NCBI RefSeq assembly: GCF_026212465.1
Contig: NC_080053.1
Coordinates: 17,178,379 to 17,242,378, forward strand
Direction: 5' to 3'
Length of the DNA stretch: 64,000 nucleotides
Source of the DNA: Amaranthus tricolor
Taxonomy: Eukaryota; Streptophyta; Magnoliopsida; Caryophyllales; Amaranthaceae
Part shown: positions 1-13,240 of the stretch, one piece after another
How the letters are laid out: every line of letters begins with the position of its first letter
How positions within the stretch are numbered: position 1 is the stretch's first letter
Made by a program: the position numbers and the translations under genes
Notes under the pieces: model-generated
Database searches by the model: none
Told to the model about the DNA's origin: nothing
What the model saw: only the letters and a program-made list of their open reading frames with translations

Positions 1-1342
1 ATACGATCAATATTATATTAATATAACTAATACCATAATCAATCGATTAATAATAAACTAATGCTTTTTCACTTCTAATACATATTAATATCATACTAAT
101 ATGTCTTATGCTTTTTCACTTCTAATATACTAAACTAATACAATTAATATAAGACTAATACTATATTAACACAAATATAATTTACTAATAGTACATTAAT
201 ACAACTAATATAATACTCACTTAAATTCTTCAACGACTAATAAGCTCATTTTATATGCTCAAATACTTTTTCCACATTTATAATAGGTTTGATGAAAAAT
301 CAGTCAGGTTAAGTCAATTTCAACCGAATCGCGTTTGATTTCGGGCACACTTCGGGTTAGATATAGCTCAGCTAAGTTAGTATCAGATTTGGGTACTTTC
401 AATTAACGGTTACATGTTGATTACCAAAATAGATCATAGTTTGGGTTCAATTTTCTAATTTTCATTTATTATCTGATTCGGGTAAACATCAATTCAACAT
501 ACATCAATTTGGTAAACATCATCATCATCATACCTCGTGTATTCCGCTTATAAATTTGGTAAACCTAAAACACAAACATATTTTCGAGTTGAATAACTTT
601 TGATTATAAATTGAATATTTACGTCGGATCACTTTTAGACCGATCACATCCATGCAATACAAATTTTATGTTATTCTCCCAATAACTAACTTATGATCAA
701 TGTGCGAAGGGATAGAGCCTAGAGGAGAAAATAATAAAAGTACTATTATATTTTTATATACGGCTGTATGATAAACCATATCGCCCATCTAATTTGTCAT
801 CATAAAATATAACAAGCTTGTCTTGATGTAGTTGGTCGATACTTTGAATTGTAATTGTAGCACCATGAATTGCAAATTATGTTCCAGATCCAGTCTCCGG
901 TGCAACATCGTTCTTTTGATCGAGGAAAGTAAAGGAAATTTCACATTATCTTTGTATTAAAAAAGGCAATTCGGTGCACAAAACATCCTAGTAATAAAAC
1001 GTTGATCATACAATGACTTTTTGAAATTGGAGTTTTAAATGAAGTCATTTGTTAACTTCCATGACCAAAAAGCTTGTTCACCAACGCAGTAATGAGATCA
1101 AATGGAAATTTATGGAGACTAAAAGCGTGTTTGGGCTGCATCACCATGAACATCCATAAAAGCACAACTTGAACCCGACAGTGAAAAAACACACAAACAT
1201 CAGCTAGATTTTGGACTGTTGAGCACATTTTCGCGAAATGAGTCAAGACAATTCAAGCAAATGATCTCGAAGGCCTATGATCAGACATGTAATCTCCGAC
1301 TAGTAGAATGTTGATCTATAACACAATATCCGTAAATGTCAA
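1..1342. other. AT-rich non-coding flank
   Basis: No coding region is supported here. The first 240 bases are rich in the short motif CTAATA and hold a 20-base segment (ATGCTTTTTCACTTCTAATA) twice, at about 61 and 109, a 48-bp spacing. Bases 290-420 carry scattered CGGGTT/TCGGGT words like those at 44.95-45.1 kb, probably old repeat DNA. The right part is the 3' side of the minus-strand RNA-binding protein gene and probably includes its 3' UTR. Confidence 0.5.
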
Positions 1343-3036
1343 TCATTGTGTTTCAGAAGGTAGACGAAAGGGAAAATGTGCGAAATGAATCCTGATGATT
1401 GAGGACTCAGGTTTCTTATCATCGAATTTGTAGCCTGCACATACCGCAAAGCTTAGAAGTCTGATGATTAAACGATAATAAATCAAATCACGGATTGATA
1501 ATGATGTAACAGATAAATTTTAAAAATACCAGAACAATTATACAGTTTAATGTTGGGTCAAGTAGTTAAGCCATTAAGTATGATACACAAAACATCAGGG
1601 ACTATGTGTAGTAATCAACCAACAACATGCTTGAAATGTCCCAAGTGATTGAATTCAGGAGCGGAATGTAGCACTAGCACATCAAAAGACAATCAAAGAA
1701 AATAACTAACCTTGAAGGGCATCCATAGCTGTAAGTGCACATTTTGAATCATTGAATTCAACAAAGCACAAAACCATTGCCTTGTCTCCAGTCTGAAATT
1801 CAGTAAAATATCAACTGAGATTAAACTACAAAACCATGAAGTATGAGAATTATATTCAAACATAATACGACATTTTGCGGGGACAAATTTACTCATGAAA
1901 AAAAAACCCTCATTACGTAACGTGACGCTTGTTATGTAGTTTGTTTGAGAGTTGCCGCAACATTTATTCTCGTTATATACCGGTGCATGAATTTTAATGG
2001 TCAAAACGCCACGCTGACAGTTTCTTAACGTGCAATGCAACAACCATCACCCCATTATTTCACCGTTAAAACGAATTTCACAGTTACAACGTTATTTGTC
2101 TCCCATTAGAATTTCTTTAATACCTATTAACTTCACTTGTTAAGATCACTTAAATTATAGTTACTCATAATTTTAGTTGTTAAACAACATAATTAAGTAA
2201 TAAGTTGTTTAATTATGCATTAAAAGTACCATACATAGTGCAATTATAAAGCTATGGACATATAGTAGCATAATGACAGTTCAACAACAAAAATGCAATT
2301 ATAAGTTCAAAACTCCCTTTATGTGAATTTTTTTCTTTTCAAAATTTCACACTGCAATTCGCGTTATTACTCATTATAGCCATTTTCCATGACACCATGA
2401 CCGTTTCTGCAAACACATCGGCAACCGCGGTTTTTTTCCGTGGATTACTAGTGGACACTAGAAACAACACATGTTTTGTCTTCCTATCATCAATGACATG
2501 AGGAGACACTAGCACAACCATGACAGTCTATGTAAACTTAGTGCAAGTTTTTTGTTCAAATTTCTGCCTTTCTCCCAAGTACTTTTCAAGATAACCATCT
2601 TGTGCTCAACCCTATACTACCATAGTTAAGATGGTTGATTCATTTCACAACTACAAATATCTTTATATTAAGGATCAATATAAGTTATTTCTACAGAGTT
2701 TATATAAAGGCCTAATGGACAGCAAGATAACTTATATAAGGTCCAATAAAAATCAATCAAATTTCAGAGTTTAACTAAAAATAACAAACTTACCCGTCTT
2801 GGTTCCTTGTGTATGACTTTGATATCTTTATAACCTATGAAAGGACGAAAAATATCTATGTTCACAAGTGAAGGAAAGACAAATCCCGGAGATCAACAAT
2901 AAAGGCCAAAGTAACTATACCAAATAAAGCTTTAAAATAAAACCTATTCAATCTACTTTCAAAAATGCCTATGTATTACTTTGTCATGAAATGTTTTTCC
3001 TCCAAAATGCCATGATAACATCATTATAGTTGTTAC

Positions 3037-3086
<50 letters not shown>

Positions 3087-6000
3087 GTTTGATGATTCTT
3101 ATAAATTTTAAGACGGTCAGCTGCTTGTAATTTAGGTCCATAACTCTATATACAATGTCATCTGTCAACTGTCAACTGTCAAGGTATTGGAGTGGAGACC
3201 AAAGACACTAGCATGTCTTCAATACACAGTATAACCTCTTTGCTTTTCTAAATTCCATCAGCAAGTGAAGTAAAACTAGTTGCAAAGAGTAATCATACAA
3301 CCCAAAATTTTAAATGGAAAAAAAAAAAAGTAAAATTGCCTCTCCATCAGGCAGCTTCATGTATTATAGCACTAACAGATTTAATAATTAAAAATATAAC
3401 ATGTCATCACCCCAATGTCAAGTGGCTCTTGCCTAGGTGGGTTGGAGGATTGATTGTACACAACCTTACTAGTAATAGCAAAGAGGTTGTTTTCAATTGA
3501 CCTTGATCGCAAAACATCATTTCACAAATGATTTAATGGGTCATTTTAATATTATAGTCCATTATAATATGAAATCAAAGAATTATAAATCTTTGGCTTC
3601 CATCAGAAATGGACGACGATTCAATCCACAATATGAAACAATAAAATCATTAAATATTTTTTCAGCATCTTAACTTGTAATTCAAACAATATTACTTAAA
3701 ACGAAAAAAGATGATGATAGTACTTCATTTACACCCTTGCAAACAAAAGCTCAAGAAAGAGAGAACAAAAGCAAAACAGTTGCAGCAAAATGTCATATTG
3801 TCCATTATATATGAATATACTTCACATTATCTCATTAGTCATTACTCACTATTAGAGTTTTGGGATCCCTTTTTACAGCCATATGTATGATGCATGCAAC
3901 ACTATTTGTCGATATAAGTATTAGTAGTGTTTCTCATATCTTCGTTCATTTAAGTAAATGTATTATCTCAAACACCCACAAATGGGTAAAAAGACTTTGA
4001 CCATTCATGTAAAAAAAATAGTTTTATAAAAGTTCCCAAGACATGTGAGGGTATTTGACACATGCTGTCAAGTTCGGACAAACTATTTAAGGTATTGGGT
4101 ATCATCAACACCTTATCATCAACTCCTCATCAAACAAAGCCCAGAAAAAATTTATGCATGAAAACAATTCTCCAAAAACCAAAAAATATTACAAATAACA
4201 ATAGCAAGGAAAACAATGAATATTAAATATATGCATATTAAGGATACGACCAACTTCCCTTCTGGTGCAGTCAGCAGGAAGCCCATCAACAAAAAGAATG
4301 TTGGATTCCCGTCCGTGCAAAGGGGGACCATCAACCCTTATCTGAGAACTAGGTCTCTCATAAATCATATCTGCATTGCCGGGAGCCACAGAACTAATGC
4401 CTAAAGGGACATCTCGCCTATGGCTCATTAGAATGGGGTCATCACGAGGGGAGTAACCTCTAACACTCACTCCAGCTGTCACACCACCAATTAAAGGTTC
4501 ATCCCTCGACACATAACCTGAGATATCATCCAAACCATAAGCTCTAGACCTCACGGGAATTACCTACAATAAACACAAACACACATGCACGTCAGAATCC
4601 CCGTAGTGACGTAGTCAATGTATAGGTGGGGTATCAAATGTGTTTGTGTAAACAAGCTCAAAGTATTTTGCAACTGTTTGCCCACTTAAAAGTATTTTGC
4701 TCCAAGTCAAATTAGGTAATTTCTTATACATGGGAATTAGTAGCACTTAGACTCTTACCATTAATGATTTGATATAATGATTTACAGGGGTACTTAAATG
4801 ATTAAACCAATTACATGATAATTAGTTAATATTATTTTCGTTCCTTAAAGTTGTGCCCACAAGGAATGTTCATGGGAATTAACAAAAATAAAATCTTTTA
4901 AATAGTAAATATATTATTTTATTGAATAATAAATTTAATGGAGGAAAAATAAGGACCATAAATATTTAAAAATATTAAAATAAAAATTAATGAAAAAAAT
5001 ATAGTAACCAAAACTATTCAGTGAAAAACATGTTGGGATATACGAAAATATAAAAATATTAAAATGAAGTTAATGGAAAATATGGGGGGACCATAAGTAT
5101 TATTAAAATATTAAAATGAGCATTGACAAGGTTAATTTTATCCAAAGGTTTTGACAAAAATAAAAAGATTTTCTATGGGACCAATAAATGAAGCAACCCA
5201 AAATGACAAATGGAAACAACTTAAAGAATGGAGGGAGTAACAAATAGTTTTATTAATTTAATACTAACTAAATGATTTAACTAAAGTAATTGATAATAAA
5301 AATATTCATTTGGCTGGAAAAATTTGCTCATAAATAATTTAATAAAAATGATAATAAGGTTTTGTATGCCAATTAGTATATAATTAAGATTATGATTATA
5401 TTGCCTAATTTCAAATCTAATTACGATAAATGTTATTTTTACATATAAAAAGAACAATAGCAATCAATTGATTTAATATAGTATGTATTTCAATTAGAAG
5501 AAATAAAATATTTATATTAGTATATTTTACACGGTCATTGGATTTATTATATAACATTAATATATTGGTTAAAGATTTTTAGAATGATGTTTATATTGAG
5601 ATTGATGCATACTATATCGATATTGTAATATTAAGGTTATGATTAAGAAAAATAAGATAAAACTCATGAATGATACATAGCATATTAAAAAAATAGAGTA
5701 TTAATAAAATAACATATTACATCTTATTTTATATGTAATTTGATTGATTTTAAAATGATAAATTTTTTAATGTCAAGAACAAATACTATGTGTTATTTCT
5801 CTCATAACAAATATTATTTTGGTAATCTGTATGTAAAACAATAAGGCAACAATTATATAAACTATTTTAATACACATTTTATATAAATGAACATTAAATT
5901 GAATTAATGGTCATTAAAAGAAATTTATGTGAAATGTTCAAATGCATTCTCTATGCGTTTAGTCACTAACTATTTGTAATAATTTACCATTTCAGTTTTT

Positions 6001-6475
6001 GATTTAATCAATCTAATACATTTGTGTATTACACAAGTACTTAAAAAAAAATAAGTGATTGATAAATAAAATTTTTCATTCGTGCATGGATTAGACATAT
6101 AAGCTCATATTATAAAAACCTTAAGCATTCAACATGAAATGATTTAGACATTACTACATTGCTGAAGTACATTGGTTTAGTTATACAACCTTTTCATAAA
6201 TTATTATGAACAATATTTATTTTTATTGTCATTTACAATGTGATGCATTAAAAATTAATGTACAGTTTCCAACTTTATAATTCATTTGTATAAATCGATA
6301 GATTAATATATACGTGCCTTTGCACAAGCATATATATTAATAACTTATAAAAACAAGTACTTACATCTCTACTCAGGGGATCTATAGATGAACCTCGCAT
6401 GTCATTTGCTCGCAACAAGTGATGAGACATCTTACGTATATATGCTGGATAAATGTAGTCACTCAAGACTTGTAC
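1343..6475 (-). CDS. RRM RNA-binding protein (spliced; 5' coding end unresolved)
   Basis: Five coding exons splice on the minus strand: 6365-6475, 4248-4563, 2794-2855, 1711-1792 and 1343-1434. All have GT/AG ends, and together they make 663 bp in one frame, 220 residues plus a TGA stop. The C-terminal half is a single RRM. RNP2 is LFVDGL, followed by CTRREVGHIFRPF, and the RNP1-like strand is AMVLCFVEF. The chain then runs through TAMDALQGYKFDDKKPE to the end. This matches the plant family of single-RRM proteins called RNA-binding protein 2 or nuclear speckle RNA-binding protein. The N-terminal half is low-complexity, with repeated SRD/PRDD segments. The family suggests a nuclear role in pre-mRNA or mRNA binding, which is inference. 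The frame is open at the 5' end of exon 6365-6475, so a further upstream exon should hold the start; the first internal ATG is at 6428-6430. The exon phases agree at every junction and no break is visible. Confidence 0.85.
3038..3083. repeat. (ATT)n microsatellite
   Basis: A run of about 15 ATT/TTA triplets lies in the intron between RRM exons 1711-1792 and 2794-2855. The poly-isoleucine reading frame across it is not a gene. Confidence 0.95.
4831..5237. mobile_element. Degenerate Stowaway-like MITE in intron
   Basis: The right end reads AATGGAGGGAG followed by TA, the classic Stowaway terminus. The left end has a decayed counterpart (CGTTCCTTAAAGTTGTGCCC) whose reverse complement resembles the right terminus (ACAACTTAAAGAATGGAGGG). 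The interior is very AT-rich with two related blocks (GACCATAAATATT / GACCATAAGTATT). It lies in the intron between RRM exons 4248-4563 and 6365-6475. The left boundary is approximate. Confidence 0.55.
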
Positions 6476-8378
6476 CTATAGCAACATGGAATGGATGAGT
6501 TGGAAAAGCAAAAATTATATATCTAGGAAAAAAACAACATTGCATTACACTAGTGCCACTAAAGTTACTCCCACTTTCTTAGAGTACCTTTTTAATGCCA
6601 AAAGACTATCAAAAAAACAAATCCTACTTTAAATGTATAAAAGTGCATAAGTTAAAGAGCCAATTTTTGTTAACAAAATCATATTTCCATAATAGAAAGA
6701 CATCCAAATTATAATGTTCTTTTAGAAGCAACAAGTGAGTTGATGACAGGGTCAAACGCAGTGAAGATTCTAAAATCACCACAAGTTTTACATTGTTGTA
6801 AACTCAACTAACATCAAAATCATGGATTAAAATAGATATAAAATAATAGGCACATACAACCATACAAAAGAAATGTCTTAAAGGAAGGAGGAATCTCATA
6901 GCGAACCAAAAAACATGTGCATTAATTTAGGAATCCTACATAACAGAGGCAACAAATTCATCAATCATTGTACTGAATCCAAACACAAACGATGTTACTA
7001 TATTAACCATATTGTAAATACTTACATTATACAAAATTTTGCTTTAAAAAGAGAATTTATATGATCCTTATCGGATGTTTCACTCCATCGTTGAAGTACT
7101 AAAAAAGCATCTAAAATCTAAAAGTAAAGTCTAGTCACACAAATCAGATTCTATTGATGACATATTTTTAAATTATTCTAAAAGCCAAAAAAATGAGATC
7201 AAACAAATACCTATTCAAGGCTTGGGGAGAATTAATAATAACATCAAGCCCTTCAATACATGAAGAGAAAAATATAACTTATAATCAGTCATATTCTTAA
7301 AGAAGTGTTCCTGGAAAACATCAAGGAACTAAGTTAATGCCATCAACTAAACCTGAACATAGAAGTCCCAAGAAGAAGAAAACTTTTCTGTTTGAACCCT
7401 AAGCCAAATACAATTGCAAGACAAGAAAAGCAAAAACAAGATCGGTTTCCTAGCTTAAGATATTGAAGGAATAATGCAACATCCACAAGCCACTTCATAG
7501 CATCGGAAACATAGTGGTAAAATCCAATAACCAATCAAAATATACCCAAGTTAGACAAGTATCCTTTTATATTACCACTTTCCCCCTCGTAGCTATTGCA
7601 AAGGAGGATCCATTCACAAATTATGTACAATCTTGTACTTGTTCATATTATTCAATATCAATTGGTCATACATATATGATCATGTCCATTTCAAATCAAT
7701 ACGACTACAATGTGGACCCAAAAGAGGAGGCACATAAGAACATAGAGATTACTTCATATCAATTAACATCACACTTAAACAAGTAGTAGCCAAAAGCCAA
7801 CAAATGTTGGCTAAAGCAAAGTAAAACACTATAACGAACAATGTATTTCCATCATACTAATCCATACAACTTCGTTAATATTTGACACCATTGAACCATC
7901 ATATGTACGTGTGCGAAGTAGCTCATACATCCACAACTTACACAAATACAAAAAGAACAACACCATTGCAGTAATACAATGCCTCTAAGAGGATTCTGCA
8001 TAGGCAGGGGTTGAGGTCAAATGCACATAACCTTTCCTTGTAATAACAACAAGACCATTATTATTCCAAACTGAAATAATCATCACCCAAACTGCCACAA
8101 TATATTATTTCATATTCTATAACTTTTGTACAACAAACACCCAGTGTCGAATCTAGGGTCTAAAACAAAAAATTGTATTCTTATCAACAGCTTATTCAAG
8201 CCAAGAATTGAATTTCACAATTATCATCTCTAACTTTCTTTTACTAAATCCTAAATAAGCAATTAAAATTTCAAACCACAGGTAAAAACAAATATATAAG
8301 CACAAAAGAATTGAAATTTTTAAGAGTAAAAAATTAAGAAATCCTAAGATAAAAGAATGAAATTACAAGAACAACTTA
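6476..8378 (-). other. Long intron region of the RRM gene
   Basis: About 1.9 kb lie between exon 6365-6475 and the candidate 5' UTR exon. The sequence is AT-rich, and its small open frames have no recognisable domain. The missing first coding exon should lie here. A consensus donor (GTAAGT, minus strand, about 7021-7026) is one possible exon end, but no convincing start exon could be picked. Confidence 0.4.
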
Positions 8379-8379
8379 C

Positions 8380-8560
8380 AAGCCAATAATAGAAGAGGAC
8401 TAGATGTAAATTTTAAAAGATGCAACAAGCAAACAGTAGCACTGTAGCACCGTCACCAATTACGCGTTTTTGAAGAATGAAGCAGGGAGGAAGCAGCAGC
8501 AGTGCAGCACAACACCGAGGAGGGGAGATTCGATCGGTTTCTATGGGGATATTGATGTGT
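8380..8560 (-). other. Candidate 5' UTR exon of the RRM gene
   Basis: Reading leftward, a more GC-rich, CTG/CTT-rich stretch without any ATG ends at a consensus donor (GGCTT|GTAAGT, exon end 8380). The composition and lack of ATG suit a transcribed leader for the gene at 1343-6475. Its upstream limit, the transcription start, is not visible. Confidence 0.4.
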
Positions 8561-8735
8561 GGCAGCGACGGCGTCGGTCAGTAACCGGTGGCCGGTGAGA
8601 GCGTTTGCGGGCTCGCTGTTTCTAGACGTCCGAATGGGGGAATGGTATGGCTTTGTGGGGGGAAAAAAGAATAAACCCTAAGTAAACCACTTAATTCACA
8701 ATACGGAAATATGTTAAAACTAGTATATTTATGCA

Positions 8736-8899
8736 GAATAAATATTTGTCTTAAATAAATCACTTAAATTCACGCAATTTTATTATTTTAAGCTTTTTTA
8801 ATATAATTAGAATAAATATTTGTCTTAAATAAATCACTTAAATTCACTTAATTTTATTATTTTAAGCTTTTTTAATATGATTAGAATAAATATTTGTCC
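8736..8899. repeat. 74-bp tandem duplication
   Basis: The word GAATAAATATTTGTC occurs at 8736, 8810 and 8884, giving two complete near-identical units of 74 bp plus a partial third. The unit contains TTTTATTATTTTAAGC. It lies just upstream of the RRM gene's leader region. Confidence 0.85.
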
Positions 8900-9659
8900 T
8901 CTCTACAAGAGATTACAAGAGAGTTGTTTTCTACCCATTTGTTGGGTTAATTTCACCCACATATTGAGTTTTGATCTCTCTCCTCATGAGAGTTTGGGAT
9001 TGGTCTCTAGTTAATTTGCTGGTAGAAATTAATGCGATAATGCAACAGACACCAAAACTGCAATTATCATCAACTACATTAAGTTTAATTATATCTCAAA
9101 ACTACAACAGATCGATGAACCCTCTTGTAAAAGGCTGTATCAAAGAGCGATGTGGAAGAGAATATTTAGAAATGTCAAAATTTCATACACAATGATTGTA
9201 ATTTTGTTAACTTTGAATTATATTTGGTTTAAGGTGTTATGTATTTGTTCATTTTTATCTCTGATGTAGATGTTGCATGATTATTTATTAATGAATTAGG
9301 TATTATTCAGAAAACAAAGTATAACTACGCGTGTATTGCACGAATTTCTGTTAGTTTGATGGTCAATACTCCCTCCATTCTTTAATGTTCTTCCCATTTG
9401 GAATATTCCACTTTGAGGAGAGAGAAATTTAATTAATGTATTTTTATTATGTATACGTATGTTGTTGTAACCAAATAAATGTTGTTATAACCCCAAATAT
9501 ATTATGTGACTTATACACATTTCAATTCACACTCGCGCGTGAGTTTTTTTTTTTTAAATTAACATAAATTAGATTTGGGCTGGGCCTTTGAGAGCTATCT
9601 TTACAAAAGACAGTCTCAAGTAAAAATTTGTTTTTTAATAATTAGGATCAACTCTATTT

Positions 9660-9910
9660 GGGCCCCTTCATGAGCTGGGTCAAGGGATGGTTATGGGTCC
9701 AGGACCCTGTTGGACCCGCCCCGAACTCGCCCCTTTTTAAGGGTTTGGGTCTTATTTTTTGAGACCATTGGATCCGAGTCAAATCTAGATCCAAAAAATA
9801 CTTGACGGGTCCGGATTCGAGTCATAAGATGTAGACCCGGACCCGGACCCAGACTCTACCTCTAGACCCGGATCATAGGCCCGCCCCTCAGACCTCGACC
9901 CGGACCCTAT
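9660..9910. mobile_element. hAT-like terminal fragment, GC-rich
   Basis: This GC-rich island in AT-rich DNA is dense in GGGTC/GACCC words. Near its left side (about 9690) it contains CAAGGGATGGTTATGGGTCC, which resembles hAT terminal inverted repeats with GC-rich subterminal repeats, as seen in the intact hAT element at 41153. No second terminus or target duplication was found, so it is a relic at best. Confidence 0.35.
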
Positions 9911-10314
9911 ACAACTAAATATTCTAATTTCTAAATATTAATTATTTAAAATTAAATATTGTGAGCCATTACCCTAAGTCTTCACTTCATATATATAGTC
10001 TAGAGTACTCCAGATTCCACAACCCTAAATCTTCACTCTTTAACGCTGCTACTCTACTGTGAGTCCATTTCATTATACTGAGTCTTCACTGTAACAGAAC
10101 TTTTTTTTTAATCTTAAACATTTTGACAAATTTAATAATCGTTTCGTTTTATTATTTTTAATGCCGTTTCGAATTTTATTTCAATCGTTCTTAAGTTCTT
10201 GATGTTCTTTTATATATAATTTATTTCTCTTAAAATAAATTACCTAAATATTAAGTTTAGCTAAATTACCTATAATAACTTAATCTTTTTATTTCCTATA
10301 TTAATTCATGATTA

Positions 10315-10450
<136 letters not shown>

Positions 10451-12337
10451 ATGTGCTGGCGGGGAAGGAAAATCAGTAAATTAATTCACAAATATAAGCT
10501 AATTTCTAAAAAAATTCTAAAAACCCTAGAAAAATTCCTAAAAATTCTCAAAATTTTCTAATAATAGTGTTTAGTGTTAATTATTGAAATTCAAGGGGAG
10601 GAAGCTAATTTTGTGGCTAGAAATTCTCCAACAAAAGAAATTGGTTAATAGTAAAATTGTTAAAGGTATAAATTCTTACATATATTTATTTACATAAAAT
10701 TATGCCCATAAATTTTATATGTGTTTAATATAAATTAAATTTTCTGTAAATTTTGGTGAATTAATTCGTTGTAATTTAATTTATATGATTTATTCATTTA
10801 AATTGTCAAAAACCGCATAATCTGAAATAATTTTTCATTAAAATAGTAAATAGTAATATTTTTAAACAAAAATTTTTCTGTACATACATATATATATATA
10901 TATGAGATATAAATTGTGTATTAATTTCGTGAATTATAGTTGAGTATAAATATGGAGTATTATTAATTTTTGGTAAAAAAAAAGGCATAAAATAAGAAAA
11001 TTCATAAACTGGGTTAAAAATAAATAATTATGGAAAAAAATAATTTATTTTATTGTTACTGTATTTTCTTTTCATTTAATTTATTTTTGTGAAATTTTGT
11101 GATATTTAAATTTTAAAGAAATAAATTAATAATCTAAATTGTTATTATAGGCGAAAAGAAAGAAAAATCAAAATAATAATTAAAATTAATTTATTTTGGT
11201 GAATAAGAATATACACCAACTCATTTAATATTAAGTTATTTATTTTAAAATATTTTGTGTAGATTTTAATCTTAAGGAAATTAATTATTCATGTACTAAA
11301 TCTAAAACTAAGCTATTAAGAAATTAATTAAATGAAATAAAATTTTATTTTCTAAAAATTTGGATAAATGGGCTAGGATCTATAATAAACCCAGTATGTC
11401 CTTTTTAAGACATTTTTGGTATTTATTTATGATGGAACTATTTATTTTATCATTTATAATAAATAGACATTTAAGAAATTGATTATTAAGAAATTAATAA
11501 AGCTTAATTGAAAATTTATCTATAAATAAATACTAAAGACCCAGTTTAGTTTTGATTTAGTTTAATAATAAATGATTATTTATATGTAAGTTGTTATAAA
11601 TTTATTTCTATTATATGTTATTGTAATGTTGCATTTATATGAAAACAGTAACATGATAATAAAAAGGCTTGATAGTAAGGAAATGTCGAACCATGCTTCC
11701 GGCATGTAAAAAACGTGGCACGTAAAATACGGCGAACACAGTAAGGTTGTTTAACCTGATCTGTGGCTCGAGCAACATTGTACTGGAGGAGTGACGACTC
11801 TTTGCATATTACTTATTGCAATGCATATATTTTCTATACTTGTATATTTGCGGTAAGTTTTTATACTCGGTTTTTTTTAAAGCTGATTGATTTTCATCGG
11901 CTGTTCCCATATGTCGGGAGCAGATGCTGCAGGTGACTTTACATGAAGTTGTTAAATTCTCTATGTGATGTTAGGATATAGTATATATGTAATTTATATT
12001 ACGAGTATGTAAAAATGATAATTATGTATTAAATAAAGATGTAATACATAAAATTATATTTTAATAATTTAAGTTTTCTTTGTTTTTTTTGAAAATTCTA
12101 TTTTGTTTTATTTCTTTTTCGCAATAATCACGGTTCGATAGACTTTCGCTTAGCATTACTTACTATTATATTACTTTAAACCTCTATTTAGAAAAAAAAT
12201 TGTCCGTTACATTCTCCCTCTCTACTGCGACTCCATTACTACTCACAGTACTCAAGGCCTCAATAGACGCCATCACGCCATAGACTTTAGGTACTCCTTT
12301 TTTTTCATTTTGAATTCTGATAATTGTGAATTGTGAT
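10451..12337. other. AT-rich non-coding region, possible old LTR remnant
   Basis: No coding region is visible. The segment around 11690-11960 is less AT-rich and contains GGAGCAGATGCTGCAGGTGA, wording often seen near the end of plant Ty3/gypsy LTRs. No paired LTR, primer-binding site or terminal duplication was found, so its identity stays open. Confidence 0.3.
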
Positions 12338-12349
12338 CACTAGTCATTA

Positions 12350-12560
12350 GTGGAAAAAACCTCGTTTGCTGCGGTTTTTTGGCCTTTTTTTGCTGCGGTT
12401 TTGGCCCCCAGCAATAGTGACAGCAACAAATGTCCTACTTTAAATGCTGCGGTTACAAACCGCAGCAAAAAAGGGCATTATTTGCTGCGGTCAGAGGCAA
12501 AATCGCAGCAAATAATGAGGGGTATTTGCTGCGGTCAGAGCTAAAATCGCAGCAAATACT
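12350..12560. repeat. GCTGCGG subterminal repeats, left end of CACTA A
   Basis: Six or more GCTGCGG words and their inverse CGCAGCA/CCGCAGC alternate within 200 bp, often as short palindromes such as TTTGCTGCGG...CGCAGCAAAT. Similar blocks occur at 16100-16345, 16395-16600 and 22950-23180, so all four ends of the two elements carry them. Confidence 0.8.
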
Positions 12561-12714
12561 TCTATTTTTTTTTCTTTTTTCGTTTTATCCTTATAATAAT
12601 CCACTAATAATACAATGTAATAACAGTGATTAATCCAATGATAATCACAGATAATCAACAATAATCTCTTTGTAATAATAAACTCTCGCTCGTATATATA
12701 ATATAATATCATGT

Positions 12715-12882
<168 letters not shown>

Positions 12883-12921
12883 ATTAAAGTATAAAAAATA
12901 ATCTATACTAATTACAATTTA

Positions 12922-13216
12922 TCAAGGACAAATATTAGCAAGATACGCGGCAATCTTGTCTTTTAATTCGCGCATCTCTCCACTTCTCAAAGGTCGTGTT
13001 TCCCTCGGAATGTCGTTTAAAACCTATAATTATAATATAAAAATAAAAGATTAATATATAAACATTAGATTTTACCAATAATTATTTAAGAACGTAACAA
13101 ATACTTACGGCATCTATATTTTCGACTCCAAACTCCTTCACGGATTTTATAATATCGTCCATATACTTCAGCGCGTAGTAGCCGCATTCAACGAAAGAAG
13201 AAGGTTGTTGAAAGCA
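12922..13216 (-). pseudogene. Ulp1-like C48 protease C-terminal exons (CACTA A)
   Basis: Two minus-strand exons, 13109-13216 and 12922-13023, have GT/AG borders. The first encodes the catalytic-cysteine segment VECGYYALKYMDDI, preceded by a glutamine-containing CFQQPSS. The second encodes VLNDIPRETRPLRSGEMREL and ends at a TGA stop. They correspond exon for exon to 22435-22542 and 22642-22746 in element B, and the first exon is 108 bp in both. The His/Asp part of the protease domain is absent from this element, so no active enzyme can be made from it. Confidence 0.75.
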
Positions 13217-13240
13217 CTAAGAGAAAATAGATGTTAGTGT

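Noticed and set aside
2959..3168. Poly-isoleucine frame
   Set aside because: Translation of an ATT microsatellite inside an intron of the RRM gene.
7343..7786. Frames in the RRM gene intron
   Set aside because: No domain or homology is recognisable, and they lie between spliced exons.
9366..9540. Stowaway MITE from CTCCCTCCATTC at about 9370
   Set aside because: Only one end could be seen; no inverted partner or second TA was found.
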